42,889 bases of DNA. Source: a virus. How positions within the stretch are numbered: the stretch's first letter is position 1; every line of letters begins with the position of its first letter. A program made the position numbers and the translations under genes. Location of the stretch: positions 1-42,889 of IMG/VR virus record IMGVR_UViG_3300008107_008959, one strand, 5' to 3'. This document shows positions 1 through 8,231 of the stretch, one piece after another. The notes under the pieces are model-generated. The model did no database searches. It was not told the DNA's origin and saw only the letters and a list, made by a program, of their open reading frames with translations.

Positions 1-1
1 A

Positions 2-3000
2 TCTGATACCACTAATGGCGCTCTGGCCGGTGCAATGTACACTTATACTGATAGTGGAAAAGCATTTCAACACATTCATTCTGGTACGCCATTATTTACA
101 ATACTAAGTGGTGGTAATGTTGGTATAGGTTCAACTGCTCCGGCTAATAAGTTACAAGTGGTTGGAGATATAGGATTTAGTGGCGGTACAAGCACCAGAA
201 TGTTGGTGTCTTATACAAATTTAACAGATAATGAAGATTGGTCAAATAGTCCAATAAGCATAAGAGAAAGAGACTTGGTAGGAAATGCTCAATCAGCTGA
301 TAAGTATGGTCCTAATATTAATTTCCACTGGGCAAACAGAGTTTCTAACAGTCTCTGGATGAATTTAAATGGTATATTAAATTGGGGTGACTATAGTGCA
401 TCTGGTATACCAGCTGCGGATGGCATATTTAGACTTGCAAGTTTACAAGCATCAGCAAACATAGGTATTGGTACAACTGCACCAGGTGCATTATTAAATA
501 TTCGTGCTTCTGCGCCAACTAGCGCTGGAACAGTTACAACTGGCACAAATTTGCTAATTGATTCTAATACAAGCAATTATATAACTTTCAGAAATACAGC
601 AGATAATGGAACTTATGCTGGTCTAACATTCTTGGATAACAATACTGGAGGTTACATAGTATTCAGAAATTATACAGGTGATGTTGTAGCTGGATCTGAT
701 AGTATGATATATGGTACATATCAAGACCATATATTCCAAAATGGTTCAAGTGAAACCATTAATGGTAAAACAGAAACCATGCGTATAAAAGGCAATGGTA
801 ACGTTGGTATTGGTACAAATAATCCAACTGCTAAATTACACATTGTTCAAGGTAATTCTGGTGGTGTAGCAGCAATTCTTCTTTCAACTGATGAAAGCAC
901 AATTCAAGGTCCAAGTGCTAATACACAAATCAGAATGGGAAGTAATTTGGTATTAAATGCGTCAAATGTAATGCCTTTTAATGTCAATGGTAGTGAAACA
1001 ATGCGTATTATTAATAATGGCAATGTTGGTATAGGCACAACGAGTCCCGGATATAAATTGCAAGTAAGCGGAACAGCATTAGCTACAACAGTTACAGATG
1101 GGTCTATAAGTTTAAATGGAGGCGATTTGCTATTTGCGGCAGATGGCGGAGGGAATGGTTTCCAATTTGATTACTATAATACAAAAATGTATATAGGTAA
1201 CAATGCTGGAAGTACTTGGTACATGGGAATTCAAGATGACGGTAACGTAGGTATAGGTACAACAAGCCCTAGTGTTAAATTAACTGTATCAGGAGACGTT
1301 ACGGATTCAGATGTCGGTCAATTTAGAGCAGTTGGATCTACTTCAGCAGCTAAAATGATAAATGTTGGATATCATACAACCAATAATTATGGTTTTATAT
1401 CTGCATTAATAGCTGGAACAGGATACTCTGCATTATCTTTGCAGCCTAATGGAGGTAATGTTGGTATAGGAACAACAAGCCCAACCGCTAAATTCCAAGT
1501 TGGTACACATTCTATAGGTGATGCTGGTAATGGAGATAATAGTGCGAATGTAAGAATTGGTGCAGCAAGTGCGGGATCAAGAGTATATGGCATGACATTA
1601 GCCAATACTGCTACAGCTACACTTAGTAATGAATCTGCACTATCTTTTATAGTAGCTGGCAATTATTCAGCAACTGGTATAATAAGTGCAGTATTACGAA
1701 ACACCGGTAACGCAGCAACCGATCTTATCTTTACAAATTACAGTGGTGGTTTACAAGAAAGAATGCGTATTTTATACGATGGTAATGTTGGTATAGGTAC
1801 AAGTAGCCCTAAACAAAAATTAGATGTTAGTGGGGCTGGTGGAAAAATAGCTATTACAAATACAGGTACTACTGATTATTCTGAACTTGTATTTTATGAA
1901 GGTAATTCTGTAAAAGCTGATATTTGGGTAAACGGATCTGCACAAGCAACTTATGCAGGTGTAAATTCAATGAATATCTGGCAAGGTTCTAATGCCCCTA
2001 TAGCATTTTATACCAACGGAACAAATGAAAAAATGCGTATTGCTGCTGATGGTAATGTTGGTATAGGTACAACAAGTCCCACTACAAAATTAGCCGTAAG
2101 TAATGGTACAACTATTGCGCAAGTTAATCCATATGATGGTGTAGCTTATTTTGGTACAGTTAATAGCTACCCGATGGCACTATCAGTAAATAGTAGTGAA
2201 AAAGTTAGAATTACAAATGATGGCAATGTTGGCATAGGTACAACAATTCCCCTTTATAAATTGGATGTAAATGGTTCAGTCAATGCTAATAATATTAGAA
2301 CTACTACTCAAATAGGCGGGACTACCGGTACAATCCAGTCTCTTGTCACTCCGGGCATATATTCAAACGGATCTTCTACTGGAAATGCAATTGCTATAAG
2401 TAGTAATACTACATTTGCAAATCAAGGCGCATGGGCCAATTTAGGATTACATCAAACAACAGCTAATGCAAATGATCTAACAGCAAAAGTTTATCTGGCT
2501 ATTGGAGGATGGTATCAAAATAGCGGAACTGGTCTTCCTGTTTATATCGGAGGTGGATATACATCAAACTCTTCTTCAGTTCTATCGGTAGTTCCTTCTG
2601 ATACGGCTGGAAATGGAAACGTTGGTATAGGTACAACAAGCCCAACACAAAGATTACATGTTTTAATGACAGGTGGAAGTACAACCGCTCCTAACATAGT
2701 TGCAACATTTCAAGCTAATACTGCGACAACAATATTAGCCGGTGGTGGTACAGCAATAAAATTTGTTGGTGTTAGTAGTGGTGGTAATTTACAAAATTAT
2801 GATCAAGGTATGATATCTACCTTGGGATATGCTGATAATAATCGACATGGTATGCAATTTTGGGTAAAACCAAATGCTAGTACCGTTTTAACTGTCGGAC
2901 AAACTATAGATAGTAATGGTAATTTAGGTATTGGTACAACTAGTCCCGCCGCTAAATTACATATAGAAGGTAATGATATAAGACTAAATACTGAAGGAAG

Positions 3001-4351
3001 TTATGCTGAAAAATCTTTGTATTTTAGATATTCAGATAATGCAAAAATAATGTCAGATAGTTATTTGACATTTCTTACAAGCGGCACACCTGCTGAAAGA
3101 ATGCGTATTACCAGTGTTGGTAATGTGGGTATAGGTACAACTACAGTAAGAGGATTGTTACATGTAAGTGGTGATATTATAAGAGATACAAATCTACCAT
3201 ATTCATGGGGTACATCTGCTCCGCACAGAACATTTGCGGGTGCGTATAGTTACGCAAATGGTGGAGTAAATGGTGTGGCTAGATATCTGTTGTTATGGCC
3301 ACAAATTACAAATGTTAACGGACAAAATGGTAGATTTGTAAATGCAAGATTGGTTGTATCCAGAGGAGCAACTCATGCTTATAATGATACTACAATAGGA
3401 GATGTAGTTGCATCCGCTGGATATAATTCTTCAGCAAACGTATATGCTTATACACCAATAGTTGGAGAAAAACTTTATTTTTATAATATCGTATATAATA
3501 GTGTAACTTATTTAGCTATATCATTGCCAATTAGTGATTATCGCTGGGAATTAACTGGACACTATGGTATAGAAGAAATCGCATATTATAGTCCAACATT
3601 CGTATATGCAAATACTAGTGGTGTTGGTACCATAACACAATTAACAGATTATACAAATGAATCTTTAGCAATTTATAATAAAGGTGGCAATATTGGTATT
3701 GGTACAACAAGCCCTTTCGGAACAGCTGCTAATAGAACTGTGCTTTCTGTTAATGGAACTACAGATGTTTCATTAAATATAGGTTCCGGTGGTTCACAAA
3801 GAGCGTATTTATATGGCGTATCATCATATGCTGAATTAGGTACCATTGGTAGTTTGCCTTTAACTTTTGCGCCTAATAATAGTGAAAAAATGCGTCTTAC
3901 TAGTGATGGTAATTTAGGTATAGGTACAACAAGTCCTTCGCAAAAATTAGATGTAAATGGCACAATAAAAGCAACTTCTTATATTGGAGATTTCACTGGA
4001 AGATTAGTTAGAACAAGCACTACTCAAACAATCACAGGAAATAGTGCTTTAACAATAGATGTTGCTGCGGCATATATACATGTCATAACCGTGGCAGCAT
4101 CAGGAGGTATATTTGGAATATCAAGCGTAACATATAATAATAGAAAAGCTAACCCAGAAGTAGATGAAATCATATTGATTTTTAAATGGCCAGCAAGCGG
4201 ATCTGGATCGATAAATATTTCTAATACAATTGGCGACATACCTTTTAACTATGGCAAAGCCACAGTGACTCGTCTGACATCTTACAAAGGAACGTCAGGC
4301 TTTTGGATTGCAGAAACAGTTGCCTCAAATATAGACTATACAAATTTATAA
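2..4351 (+). CDS. Tail fibre / receptor-binding repeat protein (5' partial)
   Basis: The frame is open from the first bases of the window, so the N-terminus lies upstream; 1,449 residues are visible. The chain carries 14 copies of a glycine-rich box of the type GNVGIGTTSP followed by a KLxV/I beta strand. Many copies are preceded by a short E-(K/R)-MRI segment, and the boxes are spaced roughly 60-150 residues apart. This repeat is characteristic of trimeric beta-helical phage tail fibres, so a receptor-binding virion role is likely. Such fibres often end in an S74 intramolecular chaperone. No such domain is seen here: the last ~120 residues form a beta-rich, Ser/Thr-rich tip. The spacers between boxes differ strongly, consistent with modular exchange. 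The gene is followed by the plus-strand gene at 4420 with no clear terminator between them. Confidence 0.85.
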   Translation, partial: SDTTNGALAGAMYTYTDSGKAFQHIHSGTPLFTILSGGNVGIGSTAPANKLQVVGDIGFSGGTSTRMLVSYTNLTDNEDWSNSPISIRERDLVGNAQSADKYGPNINFHWANRVSNSLWMNLNGILNWGDYSASGIPAADGIFRLASLQASANIGIGTTAPGALLNIRASAPTSAGTVTTGTNLLIDSNTSNYITFRNTADNGTYAGLTFLDNNTGGYIVFRNYTGDVVAGSDSMIYGTYQDHIFQNGSSETINGKTETMRIKGNGNVGIGTNNPTAKLHIVQGNSGGVAAILLSTDESTIQGPSANTQIRMGSNLVLNASNVMPFNVNGSETMRIINNGNVGIGTTSPGYKLQVSGTALATTVTDGSISLNGGDLLFAADGGGNGFQFDYYNTKMYIGNNAGSTWYMGIQDDGNVGIGTTSPSVKLTVSGDVTDSDVGQFRAVGSTSAAKMINVGYHTTNNYGFISALIAGTGYSALSLQPNGGNVGIGTTSPTAKFQVGTHSIGDAGNGDNSANVRIGAASAGSRVYGMTLANTATATLSNESALSFIVAGNYSATGIISAVLRNTGNAATDLIFTNYSGGLQERMRILYDGNVGIGTSSPKQKLDVSGAGGKIAITNTGTTDYSELVFYEGNSVKADIWVNGSAQATYAGVNSMNIWQGSNAPIAFYTNGTNEKMRIAADGNVGIGTTSPTTKLAVSNGTTIAQVNPYDGVAYFGTVNSYPMALSVNSSEKVRITNDGNVGIGTTIPLYKLDVNGSVNANNIRTTTQIGGTTGTIQSLVTPGIYSNGSSTGNAIAISSNTTFANQGAWANLGLHQTTANANDLTAKVYLAIGGWYQNSGTGLPVYIGGGYTSNSSSVLSVVPSDTAGNGNVGIGTTSPTQRLHVLMTGGSTTAPNIVATFQANTATTILAGGGTAIKFVGVSSGGNLQNYDQGMISTLGYADNNRHGMQFWVKPNASTVLTVGQTIDSNGNLGIGTTSPAAKLHIEGNDIRLNTEGSYAEKSLYFRYSDNAKIMSDSYLTFLTSGTPAERMRITSVGNVGIGTTTVRGLLHVSGDIIRDTNLPYSWGTSAPHRTFAGAYSYANGGVNGVARYLLLWPQITNVNGQNGRFVNARLVVSRGATHAYNDTTIGDVVASAGYNSSANVYAYTPIVGEKLYFYNIVYNSVTYLAISLPISDYRWELTGHYGIEEIAYYSPTFVYANTSGVGTITQLTDYTNESLAIYNKGGNIGIGTTSPFGTAANRTVLSVNGTTDVSLNIGSGGSQRAYLYGVSSYAELGTIGSLPLTFAPNNSEKMRLTSDGNLGIGTTSPSQKLDVNGTIKATSYIGDFTGRLVRTSTTQTITGNSALTIDVAAAYIHVITVAASGGIFGISSVTYNNRKANPEVDEIILIFKWPASGSGSINISNTIGDIPFNYGKATVTRLTSYKGTSGFWIAETVASNIDYTNL

Positions 4352-4419
4352 AATTTTTACAGTTTGTTGTAATTCTAAAATTTAATTCTGATGGAGCTAT
4401 TCTTGTGTAATTAAAGTAT

Positions 4420-4941
4420 ATGAAGGTTGTTGATATAGCCCAAGAGATTTACTTTGACTTAAATAGTCCAAGTGATTTAAGTATTGCTGCCTTATCTTAT
4501 TGGCTAAGATCTAATGTTGGCAAATTGAATAGTTTAGTTTTTGGAAACTTTTCCATTGACGCAAGCTATGAGATAGTTGATGGAGATAATAATAATGAAG
4601 AGATAGATATTAATGCTGCCGCCATCTTGAAAAAGATGTACATGATAAATAGATATGCTGTTATTCTAAGATCAAAATTAACAGACCTTGGCACAGATGA
4701 TGTTATAGAAGTAAAAGATCAAGACACTTCAGTAAGAAGAACAGATAAAAATCAAACAATTCGAAGCATAACAGCAGAAAAGAAACAAGAAGAGGACGAA
4801 TTAAGATATCTAATAAATGCTTATAGAGCTAAAAAATCTGCTCCAAAACAAGTTGTTGGAGACGACATTATACCTGGAAAATATCCAGAGTATAATCCGT
4901 CATTTACTTACAGCAGAACTTACGGCTATACAGCTTTTTAA
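4420..4941 (+). CDS. Possible virion (neck/connector-like) protein
   Basis: This 173-residue protein of unknown family starts about 70 bases after the tail fibre. The N-terminal half is helical and has a conserved-looking segment (IAALSYWLRSNVGKLN, about residues 22-37). A charged middle (about 100-130) follows, then a C-terminus rich in Pro, Tyr and Gly. The soluble, acidic-then-aromatic character and its place next to the fibre suggest a structural or assembly protein such as a connector or tail-completion factor, but no motif proves this. Its stop codon overlaps the stop of the convergent minus-strand gene at 4938. Confidence 0.5.
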   Translation: MKVVDIAQEIYFDLNSPSDLSIAALSYWLRSNVGKLNSLVFGNFSIDASYEIVDGDNNNEEIDINAAAILKKMYMINRYAVILRSKLTDLGTDDVIEVKDQDTSVRRTDKNQTIRSITAEKKQEEDELRYLINAYRAKKSAPKQVVGDDIIPGKYPEYNPSFTYSRTYGYTAF

Positions 4942-5141
4942 AAAAAGTCTTCGCCGCTGTCTTTCTCTAGCTTTTCTATCTGAGAAATTTCGTAAGAGAT
5001 GCGCTTTTTTAAAGCGTCAAGTTCAAGCAAGATTTTTTTGGCTTGCTTTTCAGACTTGCATTTTGTTAGTTTCTCCAGAAGCCTATCTGCTTCAGCAGAG
5101 TAAAAGTCGCAAGATTTTGAAATAAGATCTATGTCTTTCAT
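4938..5141 (-). CDS. Small coiled-coil protein, unknown
   Basis: This 67-residue highly charged protein is almost entirely helical. Regular Leu/Ile/Ala spacing from about residue 16 to 62 predicts a coiled coil. There is no signal peptide, membrane segment or known motif. It converges with the gene at 4420, sharing three bases at the stop codons. A GNRA-loop hairpin at 5151-5170 lies just upstream of its start and may terminate the preceding gene. Function is not recognisable. Confidence 0.55.
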   Translation of the reverse strand: MKDIDLISKSCDFYSAEADRLLEKLTKCKSEKQAKKILLELDALKKRISYEISQIEKLEKDSGEDFF

Positions 5142-5150
5142 AAAAGAAAC

Positions 5151-5170
5151 GGGGGAGCTTTCGCTCCCCC
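5151..5170 (-). terminator. Hairpin terminator after the 65-residue gene
   Basis: Read on the minus strand, a perfect 8-bp GC-rich stem (GGGGGAGC / GCTCCCCC) closes a GAAA tetraloop. It is followed by a loose T-rich run (GTTTCTTTTAT). It sits 8 bases past the stop of the gene at 5178-5375. The stem is strong but the T tract is interrupted, so partial read-through into the next small gene is likely. Confidence 0.7.
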
Positions 5171-5177
5171 TTGCAAT

Positions 5178-5375
5178 TCATCGAGTCTTGCGAGATGCTC
5201 GCTTGGCCATTGTCATGGTCTGCGGATCTGCTTGATTTGCGAAACCAAAAGCGCTCTTAGCGATTCGCTTAGAATCAGAGCGGTATTGATTAATACGCAC
5301 CAAACGCTCCACGTTGGTAACCGTTAGGCGACCATTACCAGACTCTTGAATTGTTACTGTATATGTCTTGCTCAT
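5178..5375 (-). CDS. Small basic protein, unknown
   Basis: A 65-residue, strongly basic protein. The N-terminal ~30 residues alternate as beta strands (KTYTVTIQESGNGRLTVTNV), and the C-terminal third is rich in Lys, Arg and Ala (ending MAKRASRKTR). This composition suits nucleic-acid or ribosome contact, but no family is recognised. It has its own promoter of the recurrent TTGCCT-N16-CATATT type, with the -10 box 9 bases before ATG, and a hairpin terminator directly downstream, so it is probably a monocistronic unit. Confidence 0.6.
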   Translation of the reverse strand: MSKTYTVTIQESGNGRLTVTNVERLVRINQYRSDSKRIAKSAFGFANQADPQTMTMAKRASRKTR

Positions 5376-5384
5376 AGCAAGAGT

Positions 5385-5412
5385 AATATGGTCTAGATTT
5401 TCCTATAGGCAA
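5385..5412 (-). promoter_or_regulatory. Promoter for the 65-residue gene
   Basis: On the minus strand: TTGCCT (5412-5407), exactly 16 bases, CATATT (5390-5385), then 9 bases to the ATG at 5375. The -35 box begins just beyond the hsp20 stop codon. It shares box sequences, spacer length and closeness to the start codon with five other sites in the window. Confidence 0.65.
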
Positions 5413-5413
5413 A

Positions 5414-5749
5414 TTATTTTATAGGAATAACGTTTACTTTTTCTTGCTCTTTTTTAGGAACAGTGATTTTTAAAACTCCATCTTCAAGACAAGCAATAGA
5501 CTCTGAAACTACAGCAGAATTTGGCAACTTATACTCTGCTGAAAACGGAGTCCTCTTGTTTCCTTGCTTTGGAGAAACAGTAACGCAAATAATGTTTCCT
5601 TTGGAAGTAACAGTTACTTCGTTCTTTGAAAAGCCCGGAACATCAAGTTCTAGAATGAATGACGTTTCCGTTTCTTTCCACATGTCTAATGTTAGATAGC
5701 TGTTTAGTTCTTTTTTCAATTGAGCTGGTGTCTTAAGTGTGTAGTACAT
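5414..5749 (-). CDS. Small heat shock protein, Hsp20/alpha-crystallin family
   Basis: A 111-residue protein containing one alpha-crystallin domain (about residues 24-105). An ELDVPGFSKNEVTV segment matches the first strands of the domain, and LEDGVLKITVPKK matches the family hallmark A/G-x-L-x-I/V-x-V-P near the C-terminus. It ends with an I-x-I motif (VIPIK) of the kind that docks into neighbouring subunits. Hsp20 proteins are ATP-independent holdases that oligomerise; T4-like cyanophages carry them, probably to protect proteins during virion assembly. The N-terminal arm is short. It is transcribed toward the gene at 5178, and GTGAG before the start could serve as a weak ribosome-binding site. 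Confidence 0.9.
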   Translation of the reverse strand: MYYTLKTPAQLKKELNSYLTLDMWKETETSFILELDVPGFSKNEVTVTSKGNIICVTVSPKQGNKRTPFSAEYKLPNSAVVSESIACLEDGVLKITVPKKEQEKVNVIPIK

Positions 5750-5779
5750 AGGCGTCTCACTAAAGCAATGACCGTGCCG

Positions 5780-6466
5780 CTATATTTTCTTTAGATTTTC
5801 TAAGCTTTTTCGAAGCTTTTGAGACTTGCTGGGATTTTTTGTCTCACTGATTGTGTCGATGATGAGACGAAATAACTCTTCAACTGAAGCCTTGGAAAAA
5901 TGGCTATTCTCAGGAGCAATAGGGGAGGTGTCTTGCCATTCAATAATAAAGTCCGCAAGCTCTTCTAGCTTAGGGGTGTGGTAAGCTTCTTCGCTATTAA
6001 CTGGAATAGAATAAAACTTTGCATGATTAAAGAGTTCGTGTATTTGATATTTCTTGACATGGATTAAAATTCCTTTATTCTTTTTAATCCAAGCTACCTC
6101 GTCATTTTCGTATTCGGCATGTCGGATATCTGGAATGCAAATTATTCTATCAGTTTTAGCTTTGGGCAAAGCCTTTATTTTTTTATCTAGCTTATTTACC
6201 CAATGGGTGCCTTTAGACTCTTCGCGCTTCACCTTAGCATAAAAAACCAAGAAGTCTCTAATTACAGCCTTCTCTGTTCTTGAGCATGCAACTGGATTTA
6301 TGTTATACATAGACAACAAAGTTTCTCGGCACTCTTCCTTTAGCTCGTCTGCCAAAGCCATGCGCTCAAATTCAAAGCCTTTGCTTTCGAATAACTCTCT
6401 AAGCATATTACATAAAGAGTCTTTGCCGTCTCCTGCTAGTCCTGATATTCCTATGATTTTTTTCAT
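5780..6466 (-). CDS. Deoxynucleoside monophosphate kinase-like P-loop protein
   Basis: A 228-residue protein with an N-terminal Walker A loop (GLAGDGKDS, about residues 9-17) after a beta strand (KKIIGISG). This arrangement is typical of T4 gp1-type dNMP kinases, which phosphorylate dTMP, dGMP and hydroxymethyl-dCMP. A central strand and Arg-rich segment (RIICIPDIRHAEYE) fits the NMP-kinase fold, where IPDvRfxnE is common. The C-terminal ~60 residues are helical and Lys-rich and look like an extension. Its start overlaps the HNH gene stop by 4 bases, so the two are translationally coupled. Placement near dUTPase supports nucleotide metabolism; exact substrate is unknown. Confidence 0.7.
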   Translation of the reverse strand: MKKIIGISGLAGDGKDSLCNMLRELFESKGFEFERMALADELKEECRETLLSMYNINPVACSRTEKAVIRDFLVFYAKVKREESKGTHWVNKLDKKIKALPKAKTDRIICIPDIRHAEYENDEVAWIKKNKGILIHVKKYQIHELFNHAKFYSIPVNSEEAYHTPKLEELADFIIEWQDTSPIAPENSHFSKASVEELFRLIIDTISETKNPSKSQKLRKSLENLKKI

Positions 6467-7074
6467 TTGATAAATAAATTCCAGTCTATATGATTGTTAA
6501 AATTGATATAATTATAAGCTAAAATTGGCTTCATTTCTTTTGGCTCTTTTATTAGTTTAAGGCCAGCCTCTTCTGGGGTTTTGTTTCCTTTTTTGGAGTT
6601 TATTTCTTTATGGCAAAGTACCATATTCTCCCAAGTGTTTGGGCCTCCTCTAGATTTTGGAAAAGGGTGGTCTATGTTTGCCTCTTCTGGCTTTAATTTT
6701 TTGCCGCTATATTGGCAAATTCCTTTGTCTCTTAGCCAGATGTTATTTTTTGTTGGGCGAAATCTCTTTATAGGAACATCAGAATATCTAGAAGAAACAA
6801 TAATAGTTGGGACTCTAATTGCTAATTTACTAGTCCTGATTTCTAGATCACATTGACGAATAGGAAGCTGAATCCAGTCTTCCCATTTTAAGGTTTGGAT
6901 TTCTTGCACCTCATTGAAATCAAATGATTCATCTGCTTTTTGTTTATAGATAATATTTAAAGCAGAGCAGTGAGGGCTAACAAGTTCATTGAACGCTTCT
7001 CTAACAGATTTAACCCCAATGGGTTGCCAGAGCTTGTTCAAGCAAAGGCATATGATTTTATCCTCTATCCCCAT
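6463..7074 (-). CDS. HNH endonuclease
   Basis: A 203-residue protein. The C-terminal half carries an HNH core: CQYSGKKL (first zinc-knuckle-like turn, about residue 119 on), NIDHPFPKSRGG (the catalytic H of the DH pair), then TWENMVLCHKEINSKKGNKTPEEAGL (the N and terminal H/K part of the ββα-metal finger). The N-terminal ~100 residues match the extended N-domain seen in free-standing phage and bacterial HNH proteins of this type, which start with a strand and LNKLWQPIG-like segment. It could be a homing-type nuclease or a packaging or recombination nuclease; nothing in the sequence decides. Its start codon is preceded on the minus strand by TTGACT and CATTAT with a 19-base spacer, a weaker version of the recurrent promoter. 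Confidence 0.85.
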   Translation of the reverse strand: MGIEDKIICLCLNKLWQPIGVKSVREAFNELVSPHCSALNIIYKQKADESFDFNEVQEIQTLKWEDWIQLPIRQCDLEIRTSKLAIRVPTIIVSSRYSDVPIKRFRPTKNNIWLRDKGICQYSGKKLKPEEANIDHPFPKSRGGPNTWENMVLCHKEINSKKGNKTPEEAGLKLIKEPKEMKPILAYNYINFNNHIDWNLFIK

Positions 7075-7115
7075 TTAATAATGAAGCATCTTAATGAAAT
7101 AAAGTCAAGATTTTT

Positions 7116-7143
7116 TTGAAATTTTAAAGGCGCTCTTTACAAT
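7116..7143 (+). promoter_or_regulatory. Possible promoter for the 47-residue gene
   Basis: TTGAAA (7116-7121), 16 bases, TACAAT (7138-7143), then 7 bases to the ATG at 7151. It departs from the CATNNT form in the first base but keeps the spacing. The -10 box lies within a perfect inverted repeat, CTCTTTA-CAA-TAAAGAG (7133-7149), which could be an operator or a 5'-end hairpin. Confidence 0.5.
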
Positions 7144-7150
7144 AAAGAGT

Positions 7151-7294
7151 ATGCCAAAGACAAACAAGAATACAAAGAAGAAGCCAGCCCCGAAGGCGGC
7201 AGCTAAGAAGACGCCAACTACCGGATCAGCAGGGTCAGCGGGATCTGCGGGATCTAAGGGTTCGGCTGGATCAGCAGGAAAGACTAAGAAGTGA
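7151..7294 (+). CDS. 47-residue Lys/GSAG-repeat protein
   Basis: A very short gene read directly from the bases: ATG at 7151, TGA at 7292-7294. The first 20 residues are half Lys/Asn with Ala and Pro (like a histone H1 tail). Residues 25-43 are a run of GSAG-type units, and it ends KTKK. It is predicted fully disordered and strongly basic. It has a promoter-like sequence just upstream and a strong intrinsic terminator seven bases downstream, so it is a self-contained transcription unit, which argues that it is real. Possible roles are DNA condensation, a nucleic-acid chaperone or a flexible linker peptide; none is shown. Confidence 0.65.
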   Translation: MPKTNKNTKKKPAPKAAAKKTPTTGSAGSAGSAGSKGSAGSAGKTKK

Positions 7295-7300
7295 AATCAA

Positions 7301-7328
7301 AGGCGCAATAAAATGCGCCTCTTTTTTT
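7301..7328. terminator. Bidirectional intrinsic terminator
   Basis: A perfect 6-bp stem AGGCGC / GCGCCT (7301-7306, 7315-7320) with an 8-base loop is followed by CTTTTTTT on the plus strand. It ends the 47-residue gene. The stop codon of the convergent minus-strand gene at 7327 abuts the T tract. Read the other way, the stem is followed by TTTGATTT, so it can serve both genes. Confidence 0.85.
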
Positions 7329-7527
7329 AATAAATTATAAAAGACTCGTCCATAGAGTCTTCCCAATCAAGAGACTCAGAAGCCTTAGCTTTTCTCTTGA
7401 ATTGGCTATAGCAAACAGCAATGCGCTGTTTTTGGTCAGGAAATTCCTTTAGCATTGATGAATCTCCAGCGCATCTACTCACAAACTCTTTTTGTTTTTC
7501 GGTTTTTTTAGGACTCATTAGTGGCAT
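7327..7527 (-). CDS. Small phage protein with conserved Cys/DQKQR motif
   Basis: A 66-residue protein. Residues ~11-45 form a helical motif, KQKEFVSRC...EFPDQKQRIAVCYSQF. The same pattern (F-x-x-R-C, E-F-P-D-x-x-Q-R-x-A-V-C) recurs in many phage proteins, including short free-standing ones and some capsid or protease-associated ones. The two cysteines are about 25 residues apart. The C-terminus is acidic and ends SFIIY. An alternative ATG lies three codons in. Biochemical role is unknown. The gene converges on the shared terminator at 7301-7328. Confidence 0.65.
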   Translation of the reverse strand: MPLMSPKKTEKQKEFVSRCAGDSSMLKEFPDQKQRIAVCYSQFKRKAKASESLDWEDSMDESFIIY

Positions 7528-7543
7528 ATAGAAAATATTACAC

Positions 7544-7723
7544 TTAATCTACAGACCTTATATTAAAAATATCTACAGTCACCAAAGTCTCGCCGTTAGA
7601 AACAAGAAAAGTGTCCTCGTCTTTAACGTCTACAACTTCACCAACCCATTCGAAATCGCTATCTAAGATCTTAATTGTTTTTCCAATCAGTCTTCTATTA
7701 GCTTGAATTTTTGCGTCGTTCAT
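7544..7723 (-). CDS. Small beta-rich protein, unknown
   Basis: A 59-residue protein found by reading the minus strand between larger genes. After an N-terminal helix (about residues 1-14) come alternating strands: GKTIKILDSDFEWVGEVVDVKDEDTFLVSNGETLVTVDIFNIRSVD. This pattern fits a small SH3-like or KOW-like barrel, but that is inference from strand spacing only. It sits between the 66- and 53-residue genes on the same strand, and TAAAAAAATTAAAC precedes the ATG with no clear ribosome-binding site. Confidence 0.55.
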   Translation of the reverse strand: MNDAKIQANRRLIGKTIKILDSDFEWVGEVVDVKDEDTFLVSNGETLVTVDIFNIRSVD

Positions 7724-7741
7724 TTTAGTTTAATTTTTTTA

Positions 7742-7903
7742 TCACTCTTTGTTATTATCCTTCTTGCAGTCACAATCAACTACTGAAGTGTAGCAAAAAT
7801 TAAGAAACTTTTGAAGTTGCTCGCTCTTTATTATCTCCTCAGGATGAGCGGCCAAAAGCTTACAGAATTGAAATACGTCTTTTATTTCAAGCGCTCTTTC
7901 CAT
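7742..7903 (-). CDS. Small Cys-containing helical protein, unknown
   Basis: A 53-residue protein whose ATG lies inside the last codons of the DUF1360-like gene. The overlap is 17 bases, the same as between that gene and dUTPase, so the three genes form a coupled chain. It is helical throughout (KDVFQFCKLLAAHPEEIIKSEQLQKFLNFCYTS). Four cysteines occur, the last two as CDC before a Lys/Asn tail. No family is recognised. Confidence 0.5.
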   Translation of the reverse strand: MERALEIKDVFQFCKLLAAHPEEIIKSEQLQKFLNFCYTSVVDCDCKKDNNKE

Positions 7904-8231
7904 AAATTAAAATCTTATACATAAGCAAGTAAAACCCATAAACAGCCAAGGGATTCTGTCTCCCTAAACTAACCGCTAAGCAACACCAAAATCCAAAACA
8001 ATATGGACATGACATTAACCTAGTAATAAAATTATTGTTTCTTGTCTTTAAAAAATCAAAATAATTTACACCTGTTCCGTTAGAAAGCTTAAAACAAAAG
8101 TACTCCTCAAGTTTCAATAGCCTATTTAGCTTGAAAAGCTTGCAATACTCAACGAGAGCTTCGGTATGATACAGGACATAAATCACTGCCGTTACCATTG
8201 AAGCCAAGCAAAGACTAGCCTGAATGTCCAT
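7887..8231 (-). CDS. DUF1360-like inner-membrane protein
   Basis: A 114-residue protein. I chose the ATG at 8231 rather than the TTG at 8261 because AGGAG lies about 10 bases before it and the overlap with dUTPase is then 17 bases, mirroring the next junction. An N-terminal hydrophobic segment (about residues 4-20), and another around MSCPYCFGFWCCLAV and LAVYGFYLLMYKIL, suggest two to three membrane passes. The C-x-x-C-x-G-F-W motif is the hallmark of DUF1360 proteins found in phages and bacterial spores. The function of that family is unknown; the CPYC pair may bind metal or form a disulfide. Confidence 0.65.
   Translation of the reverse strand: MDIQASLCLASMVTAVIYVLYHTEALVEYCKLFKLNRLLKLEEYFCFKLSNGTGVNYFDFLKTRNNNFITRLMSCPYCFGFWCCLAVSLGRQNPLAVYGFYLLMYKILIYGKSA

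Noticed and set aside
391-4239. Minus-strand reading frames inside the tail fibre gene
   Set aside because: They are antisense echoes of the repetitive GNVGIGTTSP coding, with the repeated peptide VVPIP, and have no independent signals.
4352-4419. T4-type late promoter (TATAAATA) before the possible virion gene
   Set aside because: Only TTATAAAATT is present, overlapping the preceding stop; the late consensus is not met.
5150-5171. CRISPR-like or attachment repeat
   Set aside because: A single GC-rich inverted repeat with a tetraloop, explained as a terminator. No direct-repeat arrays, integrase or transposase occur in the window.
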